This document shows, piece after piece, positions 1 through 9,855 of a stretch of 64,000 nt of DNA. Origin of the DNA: Hyphomonas sediminis (GTDB lineage Bacteria > Pseudomonadota > Alphaproteobacteria > Caulobacterales > Hyphomonadaceae). Where the stretch lies: assembly GCF_019679475.1 (NCBI RefSeq), contig NZ_JAIEZP010000001.1, positions 1,426,001 to 1,490,000 on the forward strand, written 5' to 3'. Position 1 is the stretch's first letter. Each line of letters starts with the position of its first letter. A program made the translations under genes and the position numbers. The notes under the pieces were generated by a model that saw only the letters and a program-made list of their open reading frames with translations, was not told where the DNA came from and searched no databases.

Positions 1-2
1 CG

Positions 3-785
3 ATGGCCGAGCAGCTGGACGGTCGGTTGCCGCTGTCGGAGCTGCTGTGGCGGCGCGAGCGGGACGCTGAGCCGGTGGATACGCCCGAGCGGCAGGCGGG
101 ACTGGAAGCGCGGCTGATGGGGGCGTGCGGGCATATTCGCCATGCCGGCGTGAAGGCGGCCTATGAACGCGACCTGAAATCCCGGCTGCGGGACCATCTG
201 TGGCAGCTCCGCGAGGCCAAGCGCGCCAACAGTTTCAAACGGGGACGGCCCGGTTCGGGACAGATTCCCGCAGGCGGCGAGCCGGCCCAGGAAGTGCTCA
301 AGCAGGGGGCGCCGGAGAATATTGCCGGGCTGAACCTCATCCTGCGCGCGGTCGATAATCCGGGCCTGCTGGCGATGGGCGCCGAGCTGCTCGCCCAATG
401 CACACCGGCTGACGCCGATGTCGCAAGGCTGCGCGATGCAGTTCTTGACCTTGCAAATGACGGAATCCCCATTGACCGCGGGACAATCACCGCCCATCTA
501 GCGAATTCTGGGAACATACGTGCTGCCGGTCTGCTCAAAGATTATCCCGCAACGCCTCACATAGCGGCCAATGGGTCCGAGGCTCGGGAATGGCTGATCG
601 CTCTAGAGCAATACGTGGTGATACGGCGTTCCAGCGACCAGGAGACGGGCTCTGGCACGGATAGTGCGAGCGCGGACCCTACGCTGTCCCCGCAAGAATG
701 GCGGAGACGGCACCAAATGGTTGCTGAGCGCAGGGCATTGAAAGCCCGTATGAACGAAGCATCCAGCAAACACGGCGACAGCTGA
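3..785 (+). CDS. dnaG: DNA primase DnaG, C-terminal part (5' end outside window)
   Basis: The 260 visible residues correspond to the C-terminal third of bacterial DNA primase, the enzyme that lays RNA primers for replication. The TOPRIM catalytic core is upstream of the window. The visible part carries the helical helicase-interaction region typical of DnaG, with a linker rich in Arg and Gly (KRGRPGSGQIP at about residues 80-90) followed by a helical bundle (LNLILRAVDNPGLLAMGAELLAQ). The reading frame is open to the left edge, so the methionine at base 3 is unlikely to be the real start. Identity is supported by position: it lies 79 bases upstream of rpoD in the same direction, the classic dnaG-rpoD macromolecular synthesis arrangement. 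Confidence 0.85.
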   Translation: MAEQLDGRLPLSELLWRRERDAEPVDTPERQAGLEARLMGACGHIRHAGVKAAYERDLKSRLRDHLWQLREAKRANSFKRGRPGSGQIPAGGEPAQEVLKQGAPENIAGLNLILRAVDNPGLLAMGAELLAQCTPADADVARLRDAVLDLANDGIPIDRGTITAHLANSGNIRAAGLLKDYPATPHIAANGSEAREWLIALEQYVVIRRSSDQETGSGTDSASADPTLSPQEWRRRHQMVAERRALKARMNEASSKHGDS

Positions 786-864
786 GCGGTAGCGGCAAGG
801 CGAGAGGCAACTGGCAGGCGGTCTGGAGAGAGGCTGCCGGGTCCGGACGGGAGAAGGCTGAAAC

Positions 865-2862
<1,998 letters not shown>

Positions 2863-2872
2863 TCGAAACAAG

Positions 2873-2898
2873 AAGGGCGGCCCGAGGGCCGCCCTTTT
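2873..2898 (+). terminator. Intrinsic terminator after rpoD
   Basis: A perfect 10-bp GC-rich stem (2873-2882 with 2887-2896) with a CGAG loop is followed by a short T run, 10 bases after the rpoD stop. The same 24-base hairpin occurs again at 6220-6243. Confidence 0.85.
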
Positions 2899-2963
2899 AC
2901 ATAGGATTGACGGTCTAAAATCGGGGCACCGCCCACTCTATCGAACCGCACCTATACCGCTGT

Positions 2964-3494
2964 TCAGAATAAAGTCGGAACACCCAACAACAAACCAGCC
3001 AAGAATTTGCCGCCTTGGACTAGTTGGGCTGCTCGGATTCGATCTGCTTCTTGCTCGAGCAGAAATCGTTGTTCAGATGAACTTAGATGCTCCCATTTGC
3101 GTCCAGATGTTATCAGCCGCTCAACTACGTTCTTACGTGCGCGTGAAGTCACGTAGTTGCTGTATGAATCGAAAATTTCAGCAACGATATCATCATCAAT
3201 CCGCTTCGCCTGGATTTTTATTGGGCGCGGTGTGGGCCTCACCTGTTCGATTCGCCGGTTTGGTTCGGAAATTTTAGTGCTGTGCTGCTGTTGTAGCGGT
3301 TTCAAATATTGCGTCGATTGACCACAAGAACCGCAAGCTGACCCGGCCTGAATCTGTCGTAAGGTTAGAAAGGCTTCAATATCACTGAGCCAGCGATTGC
3401 GGACTTTCTTGCAATCCTTGCAGCTAAACTCCAGCTGCACAAATCCTTCAGTCTGCAACTGCTCCATAGTGGAGTTCATCGTGTATGTGAGCAT
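2964..3494 (-). CDS. Hypothetical protein with paired cysteines
   Basis: I do not recognise this protein (176 residues from the preferred start). Two Cys pairs, CKDC and CGSC, lie about 35 residues apart in the N-terminal third and could form a zinc ribbon; that is inference. A basic Pro/Arg-rich linker (RPTPRPIKIQAKR) follows, then a helical Arg/Glu-rich C-terminal half. The ATG at 3494 is preferred because GGAG lies 8 bases upstream; a TTG at 3545 would add 17 residues and has no comparable site. The gene is visibly AT-richer than its neighbours and uses rarer codons, which fits recent acquisition. It faces rpoD and lies beside a toxin-antitoxin pair. Confidence 0.6.
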   Translation of the reverse strand: MLTYTMNSTMEQLQTEGFVQLEFSCKDCKKVRNRWLSDIEAFLTLRQIQAGSACGSCGQSTQYLKPLQQQHSTKISEPNRRIEQVRPTPRPIKIQAKRIDDDIVAEIFDSYSNYVTSRARKNVVERLITSGRKWEHLSSSEQRFLLEQEADRIRAAQLVQGGKFLAGLLLGVPTLF

Positions 3495-3625
3495 GTCCCC
3501 AACTCCATAGCCTTTCAGCGTAAGCGAGATTTTCTGCGGCCACAACGCAATCTCTTAAGGCTTGCGCAACCATGATTGACAATCTTTGCCATAGTCGCCA
3601 CCTTCTCCTCAGAAGGAGTGCCCCC

Positions 3626-3865
3626 ATGGCCACGATGAACATCTCTCTCCCCGATCAGATGAAAGCCTGGGTGGAGGCGCAGGCCGAGGATGGCAAATAT
3701 GCCAATTCCTCTGACGTGATCCGCGACCTGATCCGCCGGGAGCAGATCAAGCAGGAGAAGATCGCGGCGCTGAACGTCTTGCTTGAGGAAGGCGAGGCCA
3801 GCGGCTTTGTCGAGATATCAGCCGAAGACCTCCTCGAAAGCGTTCGGGCGCAGGCGAAAACGTGA
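3626..3865 (+). CDS. ParD-type antitoxin (CopG/RHH family)
   Basis: This 79-residue protein has the layout of type II ParD antitoxins. An N-terminal ribbon-helix-helix DNA-binding strand (MNISLPDQMKAWVEAQ) is followed by the family-typical YANSSDVIRDLIRRE helix and an acidic C-terminal tail (FVEISAEDLLESVR) that would wrap the toxin. The ATG at 3626 has AAGGAG 7 bases upstream; an earlier in-frame start at 3572 lacks such a site. The downstream toxin gene overlaps its stop codon, so the two are translationally coupled. Autorepression by the antitoxin or the complex is expected for the family, but no operator was defined here. Confidence 0.88.
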   Translation: MATMNISLPDQMKAWVEAQAEDGKYANSSDVIRDLIRREQIKQEKIAALNVLLEEGEASGFVEISAEDLLESVRAQAKT

Positions 3866-4149
3866 GATTGCGTCTATCGCGTCAGGCGCTCGTCGATCTG
3901 CAAGCAATCTATCGGCAAGGCGTCCGCCAATTCGGTGAGCAGCAGGCCATATCCTATCAGCGGGCGCTGCATGAAGCGTTCCGGCTCATTTCAGAATTTC
4001 CTGAGGCAAACCGGGTGCGTACAGAGTTTGCCAGACCCTACCGCATTCAACGGCATGAAGCCCACCTGATCTTCTATCGGATCGAGAAGGGTGAGGTCTA
4101 CATCGTCCGTGTCCGCCATGGGCACGAAGACTGGACGCCGGATATCTGA
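3862..4149 (+). CDS. ParE-type toxin (RelE/ParE superfamily)
   Basis: This 95-residue basic protein begins with GTG overlapping the antitoxin stop by 4 bases (GTGA). The family signatures are an N-terminal beta strand (MRLRLSRQALVDLQAIYRQ), two helices, and the C-terminal strands YRIQRHEAHLIFYRIEKGEVYIVRVRHG ending in the HEDWTPDI-like tail. ParE toxins poison DNA gyrase, while RelE relatives cut ribosome-bound mRNA. The ParD partner points to the ParE side, but the target cannot be read from the sequence. The ORF is intact, so the module could be active. Confidence 0.87.
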   Translation: MRLRLSRQALVDLQAIYRQGVRQFGEQQAISYQRALHEAFRLISEFPEANRVRTEFARPYRIQRHEAHLIFYRIEKGEVYIVRVRHGHEDWTPDI

Positions 4150-4230
4150 AATTCGGCAAATGCGCTTGCCAGGCGAGCGCATCCGTGATCCTGTTCCCTT
4201 CTCGATAAACGATAAGGTGGGGCCGATGCC

Positions 4231-6177
4231 ATGATCCGTGATTTTTCCAGACTTCTCAAAGCCTCCGCTGCGGCGGGCGTTCTGATTGCGCTTGGCGCCT
4301 GCGCGACGGCGCCGGCTGAAGCGCCGGCCGCGCCTGTGGCCGACGTGCCCGTGGTGGCTGAGCCTGTCGCTGAAGCGCCTGCCGTGGAGCGCGAGCAGAT
4401 CGCGTGGGACCTGACCGACCTTTATGAAACGCCTGAAGCCTGGGATGCGGCGTTCACGGAGGTTCAGGGCCGTGTCGCGGGGCTGGCTGCCAACAAGGGC
4501 ACGCTGGGCAAGAGCGCCGCGCATATGGCCGACGTCTACAAGCAGACCTCAGCGGTCGCGAAGGATGCCATCCGCCTCTACACCTATGCTTCGCTGAAGA
4601 ATGACGAGGACCAGCGCGACGCCGCAGGGCAGGAGCGTTTCGGCAAGGCGCAGAACCTGTTCCAGTCACTGGGCGAGGCGACGAGCTGGATGGACCCCGA
4701 AGTGCTGAGCCTCGGCGAGAAGAAGGTGACTGCCTATCTCAAGGCCGAGCCGGGCCTTGCCGATTTCCGCTTCTCGCTGGAGAACACGCTGCGCAACGCG
4801 CCCCATACGCTGGACGACAAGGGCGAAGCCCTGATGGCGCAGGCGGGCCTTGCCCTCTCGCAGCCCAACCAGATCTACAGCCTTTACGCCAATGCCTCGA
4901 TCCCGTGGCCGTCGCTGACGCTGGCCGACGGGACGGAAGTGAAGCTGAACCAGGCGGGCTATTCCCGTTATCGCAGCGCGGCCAACCGCGACGACCGACA
5001 GGCCGTGTTCGACACGTTCTGGGCGGCGTGGAAGCAGTATGAAAGCGGCATGGGCGCGACGCTGAACGCGCAGGTGCAGTCTGCCATCTTCCGGGCGAAG
5101 GCGCGGGATTTCGACTCCGTGCTCCAGCGCAACATGTTTGACGACGCCCTGCCGCCGGCAATCTATACCCAGCTTGTCACGCAGGTGAACGACGCGCTGC
5201 CGGTGTTCCACCGCTACCTGAAGCTCCGGGGACGGATGCTGGGCGTGGAAGACCTGCGCTATTACGACATCTATCCGCCGATCATCGAGGCCGACACCGG
5301 CACGTTCGATATCGAGCGCTCCAAGGAGATCACCTTCGAGGCGCTGAAGCCCTTCGGCGAGGAATATCTGGGCATGCTGCGCGAGGGGCTGAGCCAGGAG
5401 TGGATGCATGTGTATCCGCAGGAGGGCAAGGAGACCGGCGCGTATATGTCGGGTTCGGCGTATGATGTGCACCCCTATGTGCTGCTCAACCACAATGACG
5501 ATTATAACTCCCTCTCGACCTTCGCGCATGAGTGGGGCCACGCCGTGCACACGATGCTGGCCAAGTCAGAGCAGCCATTCGAGACGGCGGGCTATTCAAC
5601 CTTCACCGCTGAAATCGCCTCGACGATCAATGAGATCCTGCTTGAAGAATACATGATCGAGCATGCTCAGACCAAAGAGGAAAAGCTCTACTATCTGGGC
5701 TACGCCCTGGAGAGCCTGCGCGGGACATTCTACCGCCAGACGATGTTTGGCGAGTTCGAGCTGGCCATCCATGAGGCCGCCGAGCGCGGCGAGCCGCTGA
5801 CAGGCGCGCGCCTGACGGAGATCTATGCCGAGCTGTTGCGCAAGTATCATGGCGAAGCAGACGGCGTGATGAAGATTGACGACGCCTATACGGTCGAATG
5901 GGCCTTCATTCCGCACTTCTATTACGAGTTCTATGTCTACCAGTACGCCACCTCGGTTTCCGGCGCGGCCTGGTTTGCCGAGCAGTTCCTGGCCGGGGAC
6001 GAGCAGGTGCGGGATAATTTCATCAAGGTGCTCAAAGCAGGTGGCTCGGCCCATCCGCACGACATCCTGATGAAGGAGGCCGGGCTCGATATGACCAAGC
6101 CAGACGCCTACCAGGCCGTGGTGCGCCGGATGAACGACATCATGGACCGGATGGAAGCACTGCTCGACGAGGAATAG
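4231..6177 (+). CDS. M3-family oligoendopeptidase (PepF-like), predicted lipoprotein
   Basis: This 648-residue zinc metallopeptidase has the M3 active-site motif HEWGH at residues 433-437 (His ligands and catalytic Glu), with the third-ligand glutamate expected in the TFTAEIASTINEILLEE stretch downstream. The N-terminus is a lipoprotein signal (hydrophobic run ending LGAC, Cys at about 24), followed by an Ala/Pro-rich linker. The enzyme should therefore be anchored in the envelope and degrade oligopeptides in the periplasm, unlike the usually cytosolic PepF. An AAGGTGGG sequence upstream could serve as the ribosome-binding site. The gene ends at a bidirectional terminator shared with the convergent beta-barrel gene. 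Confidence 0.9.
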   Translation: MIRDFSRLLKASAAAGVLIALGACATAPAEAPAAPVADVPVVAEPVAEAPAVEREQIAWDLTDLYETPEAWDAAFTEVQGRVAGLAANKGTLGKSAAHMADVYKQTSAVAKDAIRLYTYASLKNDEDQRDAAGQERFGKAQNLFQSLGEATSWMDPEVLSLGEKKVTAYLKAEPGLADFRFSLENTLRNAPHTLDDKGEALMAQAGLALSQPNQIYSLYANASIPWPSLTLADGTEVKLNQAGYSRYRSAANRDDRQAVFDTFWAAWKQYESGMGATLNAQVQSAIFRAKARDFDSVLQRNMFDDALPPAIYTQLVTQVNDALPVFHRYLKLRGRMLGVEDLRYYDIYPPIIEADTGTFDIERSKEITFEALKPFGEEYLGMLREGLSQEWMHVYPQEGKETGAYMSGSAYDVHPYVLLNHNDDYNSLSTFAHEWGHAVHTMLAKSEQPFETAGYSTFTAEIASTINEILLEEYMIEHAQTKEEKLYYLGYALESLRGTFYRQTMFGEFELAIHEAAERGEPLTGARLTEIYAELLRKYHGEADGVMKIDDAYTVEWAFIPHFYYEFYVYQYATSVSGAAWFAEQFLAGDEQVRDNFIKVLKAGGSAHPHDILMKEAGLDMTKPDAYQAVVRRMNDIMDRMEALLDEE

Positions 6178-6219
6178 GCCGCGCGGCCATCCGTGCCCGG
6201 TGCAAATTCCGGAAATGAA

Positions 6220-6248
6220 AAGGGCGGCCCGAGGGCCGCCCTTCTTGT
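6220..6248. terminator. Shared terminator between convergent genes
   Basis: A perfect 10-bp stem with a CGAG loop (6220-6243) is followed by CTTGTTTT. It lies between the peptidase and the oppositely oriented outer-membrane protein gene and could serve both. Its 24-base core is identical to the rpoD terminator. Confidence 0.8.
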
Positions 6249-6271
6249 TTTGTTGCCGGAAGGCGGGAAGC

Positions 6272-6838
6272 TTATTCCTTGCCGCCGAACTTGTAGACGA
6301 GCGACAGGGAGAAGCTGGTCAGGTTGCCGTCGGGCGAGAAGTTGTTGTCGAGCGAGGCGCCGCTCGTGGTGACTTCGCCGCGAAGGCCGAGCGACTTGTT
6401 GAAGAAGTGGGTGTAGCCGCCGCCGATCGAGAAGCCGTTATAGTCGATTTCTTCGTCGATGTAGAACCAGCCAGAATCGCTGGTAACGGAAAGCGTACCG
6501 GCGCGGAAGCCGACGCGGCCGAACAGTTCGCCTGATTGGCCAGCCGGCATGCGGCCGACGAGGTAGCCGCCGAACTGGTTTTCCAGATCGAAGTTGATGC
6601 CCGAGCCACCATAATTGTCGGCGCCGCTGGTGCCGAACGTGGCTTCGCCTTCGATGCCGACGTTCTTGTTGAAATAGTAGGCGCCGCGGCCGGTGATGCC
6701 GGTGAAGGCGAATTCGGAATCGGCAGAATCGAACAGGTATTCGCCGCCCGCGGAGAACTGGAAGTCCTCAGCGGCAGCGATCGGAGCGGTGGCAACAGCG
6801 GCAGCGAGCGCGGCCACAAGGCGGATATTCTTGAACAA
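6272..6838 (-). CDS. Small outer-membrane beta-barrel protein
   Basis: This 188-residue protein has a cleavable signal peptide (VAALAAAVATAPIAAAED, cleavage near residue 23). Alternating hydrophobic/polar strands rich in Gly and aromatic residues follow (FSAGGEYLFDS, GRGAYYFNKNVGIEGEATF, GYTHFFNKSLGLRGEVTTSG). This is the pattern of 8-strand OmpW/opacity-like porins. The final strand FSLSLVYKFGGKE is consistent with an outer-membrane insertion signal, although the last residue is not aromatic. The apparent start is TTG with a GGGGG run upstream. A 22-bp palindrome at 6873-6894 lies within its promoter region. The substrate or role is unknown. Confidence 0.78.
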   Translation of the reverse strand: MFKNIRLVAALAAAVATAPIAAAEDFQFSAGGEYLFDSADSEFAFTGITGRGAYYFNKNVGIEGEATFGTSGADNYGGSGINFDLENQFGGYLVGRMPAGQSGELFGRVGFRAGTLSVTSDSGWFYIDEEIDYNGFSIGGGYTHFFNKSLGLRGEVTTSGASLDNNFSPDGNLTSFSLSLVYKFGGKE

Positions 6839-6872
6839 GGCGAACCCCCAAAAAATCTAATTAACTTTACCA

Positions 6873-6894
6873 GCGTCAACCTGCAGGTTGACGC
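6873..6894. promoter_or_regulatory. Perfect 22-bp palindrome upstream of the outer-membrane protein gene
   Basis: The half-site GCGTCAACCTG is followed directly by its reverse complement. On the minus strand the right arm contains TTGACG, which could act as a -35 element for the gene ending at 6838. The dyad would then overlap the promoter as an operator for a dimeric regulator would. No regulator gene is adjacent. Confidence 0.5.
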
Positions 6895-6930
6895 GCGCTC
6901 TCCTACAGCGGGTCTTCTACTAAAGGTAGG

Positions 6931-6947
6931 GGAATTTTGAGAATTCC
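6931..6947. repeat. Inverted repeat GGAATT-N5-AATTCC
   Basis: A short perfect inverted repeat lies in the AT-rich, gene-free stretch between the outer-membrane protein gene and the glycosylation genes. It may be a second regulatory site. Nothing else was recognised between 6895 and 7033. Confidence 0.3.
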
Positions 6948-7033
6948 ACAGCTTGCGCGTTCGGAATCAAAAGCATTAATAAATTGATTTTAAATGGTTA
7001 ATTTTGGATGCAGCCGGATTTGGGTGCGGAGCC

Positions 7034-8785
7034 TCAGGTTGCGGGGCAATGGCGCGTCCGGGCGGGGCGGAACAGGTTGGCTTCGTGGGCTTGCAGGATG
7101 GCGAGTTGGGCCTCGAGATCCTGGCTTGGCGCCGCTATCAGCGCGCGCGTCTCTTCCGGGATTTCCGGATAGCTGCAGGCCAGCGCGGCCCCTCTTGCGT
7201 TCACATCCGTGGCGAGCCGGGCGGTGTTGAGTGCGCTGGCGTCGTTGAGGGTTTTGGCGCCCACAAAGAGGCAAAGCCCGGCCAGTGCGGTGAGTTTGAG
7301 GGCGCCGGTCCAGCGCGCCGAGAGGCAGAGACCGAGGACGACAAGGCTGAGCCAGGCATTGTTCGACAGGGTGATGTAGCGATTGGCAAAGGCCTGATCC
7401 GGCCCGAACTCCGCCCACCGGCCCAGCGCCGTGAGGATGCCTGCACCAACGGCAAAGGCTGCAAGCGCCAGCAGGCCGCGCGCAGCGCTGAGCGCTTTCC
7501 AGCCGCGCGAGAGCACGATGCCGGTCAGGATGAGGAAAAGGAGGGTCGCGGCGGCGGCAACATAAGGCGCGCCGGGGCGGGAGATGCGGGCGACTGCGCT
7601 GCCGAGGAAATTGGCGACATAATGCGTGATGCCAAGCGCCGTTTCTGTGAGGGGCGCAGTGTTCGCCATCGCTTCGCCATAGCCGGTGCGCGTGAGCAGG
7701 AAGTGCCAGAACAGCGCCGCGAAGACGCCGGCCCAAAGCGCAAGCGACGCGAGTTTCGCTGGCAGGCGCGTTTCCGGCGCGGCCAGGATCAGCACGAGGC
7801 CGATGGGAAGAAGCACCCAGGCCGTTGCAAAGCCGTAGACGGCGATCACGGCAGCGAGGGCGGCGGCTATCGTGCGCAGAAGGCTAAGGCCGGGGCGGGA
7901 GAGCAGGTCGATAGCCCAAAGCACGCCTGCCATGCTGGCGAAGAGGGCGACTTGCCAGCCCCAGAGAAAGTTGGCTGCCTGGTCCGGCGAGAAGTGAATG
8001 AAGGCGGCTAGCGCGAGGGCGAGGGGCAGATAGCGCGCCGCGCCAAAATCGCGCGCGACGCGACCGACGATGTTAGCCAGCGCGCAGAAGCCAAACGCGG
8101 CCAACAGAAGATTGATAACGACATCCGGCCAGAGCGCCATGCCGGTCATCTCGGCAGTCGCCAGCATGATTACATAGCCAGTGGCGTGCCAGTGGGAGCC
8201 GTGCTGGGCGAACAGGTCCGCCGGGCGCAGCGTTCCGGCCTGGGCGGCCTCATAGAGGGGCACGATGTCCCAATGGTCGTAATAGGGGATCTGGAAATGG
8301 AACAGCAGCGTGTAGACCGCTGTGGCCGCAAAGAGGAGGGCCGGGACAATCCAGTTCTTCCAGTTTGCGCCGTCTGCGGGGGGGCGTTTTTCCGGTGCAA
8401 AGGCGAGGCCTTTCGACAGGATGTAGACCACCGGTGGTACCAGCACGACGGTCGCCGCGAAGGCGAACCAATAGTTCGTCCGGAATACGTCCGTCATCAG
8501 CACAAAGATGATGAGGTTCAGCAGCGCGCCTGTGATGGCCGTGAAAGCGAAGGCGGGCAGGGCGGCCGCGTGAGGTTCTGCCGAGCGGAAGGTGAAATGA
8601 TAATGGCCGAGATAGGAGACGCAGAACGCCCCGATGAAGGCAATGAGCGTCGCCAGTGAAGGGCGCAGGCCGCCGAAGCTGACCATCGCCCAGAGCAGCA
8701 GCGCGTGGGTGAGCGTTGCGGCCACGCCGACAATGCCGAAGCGGAGGATGCGGGCGGCGGAGGCGCGCATATCAGCCTGCTGCAT
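7034..8785 (-). CDS. GtrA-domain / polytopic membrane glycosyltransferase-like fusion
   Basis: This 583-residue integral membrane protein has a GtrA-like domain at about residues 10-130 (RFGIVGVAATLTHALLLWAMV, SYLGHYHFTFRS), the family linked to flipping undecaprenyl-phosphate-linked sugars. It is followed by a large region with about ten hydrophobic segments resembling GT-C membrane glycosyltransferases (FQIPYYDHWDIVPLYEAAQAG at the first loop). The ATG at 8785 has AGGAG 10-11 bases upstream and overlaps the preceding GT2 gene. An alternative ATG at 8770 directly follows that gene's stop. The tight coupling to a GtrB-like transferase suggests a glycan-modification pathway. The C-terminal assignment is inference. 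Confidence 0.72.
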   Translation of the reverse strand: MQQADMRASAARILRFGIVGVAATLTHALLLWAMVSFGGLRPSLATLIAFIGAFCVSYLGHYHFTFRSAEPHAAALPAFAFTAITGALLNLIIFVLMTDVFRTNYWFAFAATVVLVPPVVYILSKGLAFAPEKRPPADGANWKNWIVPALLFAATAVYTLLFHFQIPYYDHWDIVPLYEAAQAGTLRPADLFAQHGSHWHATGYVIMLATAEMTGMALWPDVVINLLLAAFGFCALANIVGRVARDFGAARYLPLALALAAFIHFSPDQAANFLWGWQVALFASMAGVLWAIDLLSRPGLSLLRTIAAALAAVIAVYGFATAWVLLPIGLVLILAAPETRLPAKLASLALWAGVFAALFWHFLLTRTGYGEAMANTAPLTETALGITHYVANFLGSAVARISRPGAPYVAAAATLLFLILTGIVLSRGWKALSAARGLLALAAFAVGAGILTALGRWAEFGPDQAFANRYITLSNNAWLSLVVLGLCLSARWTGALKLTALAGLCLFVGAKTLNDASALNTARLATDVNARGAALACSYPEIPEETRALIAAPSQDLEAQLAILQAHEANLFRPARTRHCPAT

Positions 8786-9728
8786 CGGCCGGGCTCTCCT
8801 GTTCCTCTTCGACAATGTAGACGGGCCGGCGCTTGGACTCGGCAAAGATGCGCGCGATGTATTCGCCCAGTACGCCGATGCTGAGCAGTTGCAGGCCGCC
8901 GAGGAAGAAGATTGCGGCGGCGAGCGTGGCAAAGCCGGGCACGTCCTTGCCGTGAACGAGGGTGGAGAGGACGATCCACGCCGCATAGGCGCAGGCGAGA
9001 AGGGCGATCACGCTGCCGCAGATCGTCCACACGCGCAGCGGCAGCGTGCTGAAGGAGACGAGCCCGCCCCAAGCATAGCTGAACAGGCGGCGCAGGGACC
9101 ATTTGCTGTTGCCCGAGCGGCGCGCTTCTACATCATAAGGAATGGCCGTCTGCGCAAAACCGATCCAGGCATAAAGGCCTTTCATGAACCGGTTCTGCTC
9201 GGGCAGGGATTTCAGCGCGTCGACCGCGCGGCGCGAAAGCAGGCGGAAGTCTCCGGCGCCGGCGGGAATGGCCACTTCCGAGGCGCCGGCAAAGATCCTG
9301 TAGAAAAGGCGCGAGAGCGTGCCGCGCACGGCGCCATCGGTCTTGCGCGAGCGGCGCAGGCCGTAGACGACATCGAAGCCATCGGCCTGCAATGCCAGCA
9401 TTGCGGGGAGAAGTTCGGGCGGATGCTGCAGGTCGCCGTCCATGATCAGTACATGCGCGCCGCGCGCCGCATCGATGCCTGCCGTGATGGCGGCTTCCTT
9501 GCCGAAATTGCGCGACAGCTTGATGACGCGCGTGCCCGGCGCCGAGGCGCTGGCGGCGATCAGGCGGGCATGAGTGTCGTCGCGGCTGCCATCATCGATG
9601 CAGACGATTTCCCATGTCTGCTGCAGGGCCGACAGAACGGGCAACAGCCGGGAGAACAGCGGCGCGATATTTCCGGACTCGTTGAAGAACGGGATTACAA
9701 CGGAAAGTTCGGGCAGGGTTCGGGGCAA
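8772..9728 (-). CDS. GT2 polyprenyl-phosphate glycosyltransferase (GtrB/DPM1-like)
   Basis: This 318-residue family 2 glycosyltransferase has the nucleotide-sugar fold signatures SVVIPFFNESGNI, CIDDGSRDDT (Asp pair at about 45-46) and the metal-binding DGDLQHPPE (about 97). RNRFMKGLYAWIGF-type conserved elements and two C-terminal transmembrane helices (about 230-290) anchor it to the inner membrane. Such enzymes load a sugar onto undecaprenyl phosphate, and the partner encoded downstream would flip or transfer it. The start appears to be TTG at 9728, because an in-frame stop lies shortly upstream and no ATG is available. A CTG four codons further in is possible. Confidence 0.88.
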   Translation of the reverse strand: MPRTLPELSVVIPFFNESGNIAPLFSRLLPVLSALQQTWEIVCIDDGSRDDTHARLIAASASAPGTRVIKLSRNFGKEAAITAGIDAARGAHVLIMDGDLQHPPELLPAMLALQADGFDVVYGLRRSRKTDGAVRGTLSRLFYRIFAGASEVAIPAGAGDFRLLSRRAVDALKSLPEQNRFMKGLYAWIGFAQTAIPYDVEARRSGNSKWSLRRLFSYAWGGLVSFSTLPLRVWTICGSVIALLACAYAAWIVLSTLVHGKDVPGFATLAAAIFFLGGLQLLSIGVLGEYIARIFAESKRRPVYIVEEEQESPADAAG

Positions 9729-9855
9729 GATTTCTGTCCAGAATTGAAGTCCGGGCTATCCTGTCGATTGGCATGCTGAACCCTCTTTGACAATCTGATA
9801 CTTGTCTGGGAGGCAAGCTGGCCCCGTGGCTTCAGGCAAATCGAAAGGTGATCTC

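Noticed and set aside
3448-3642. A small minus-strand frame between the Cys-pair protein and ParD
   Set aside because: It overlaps both genes, has no ribosome-binding site and resembles nothing.
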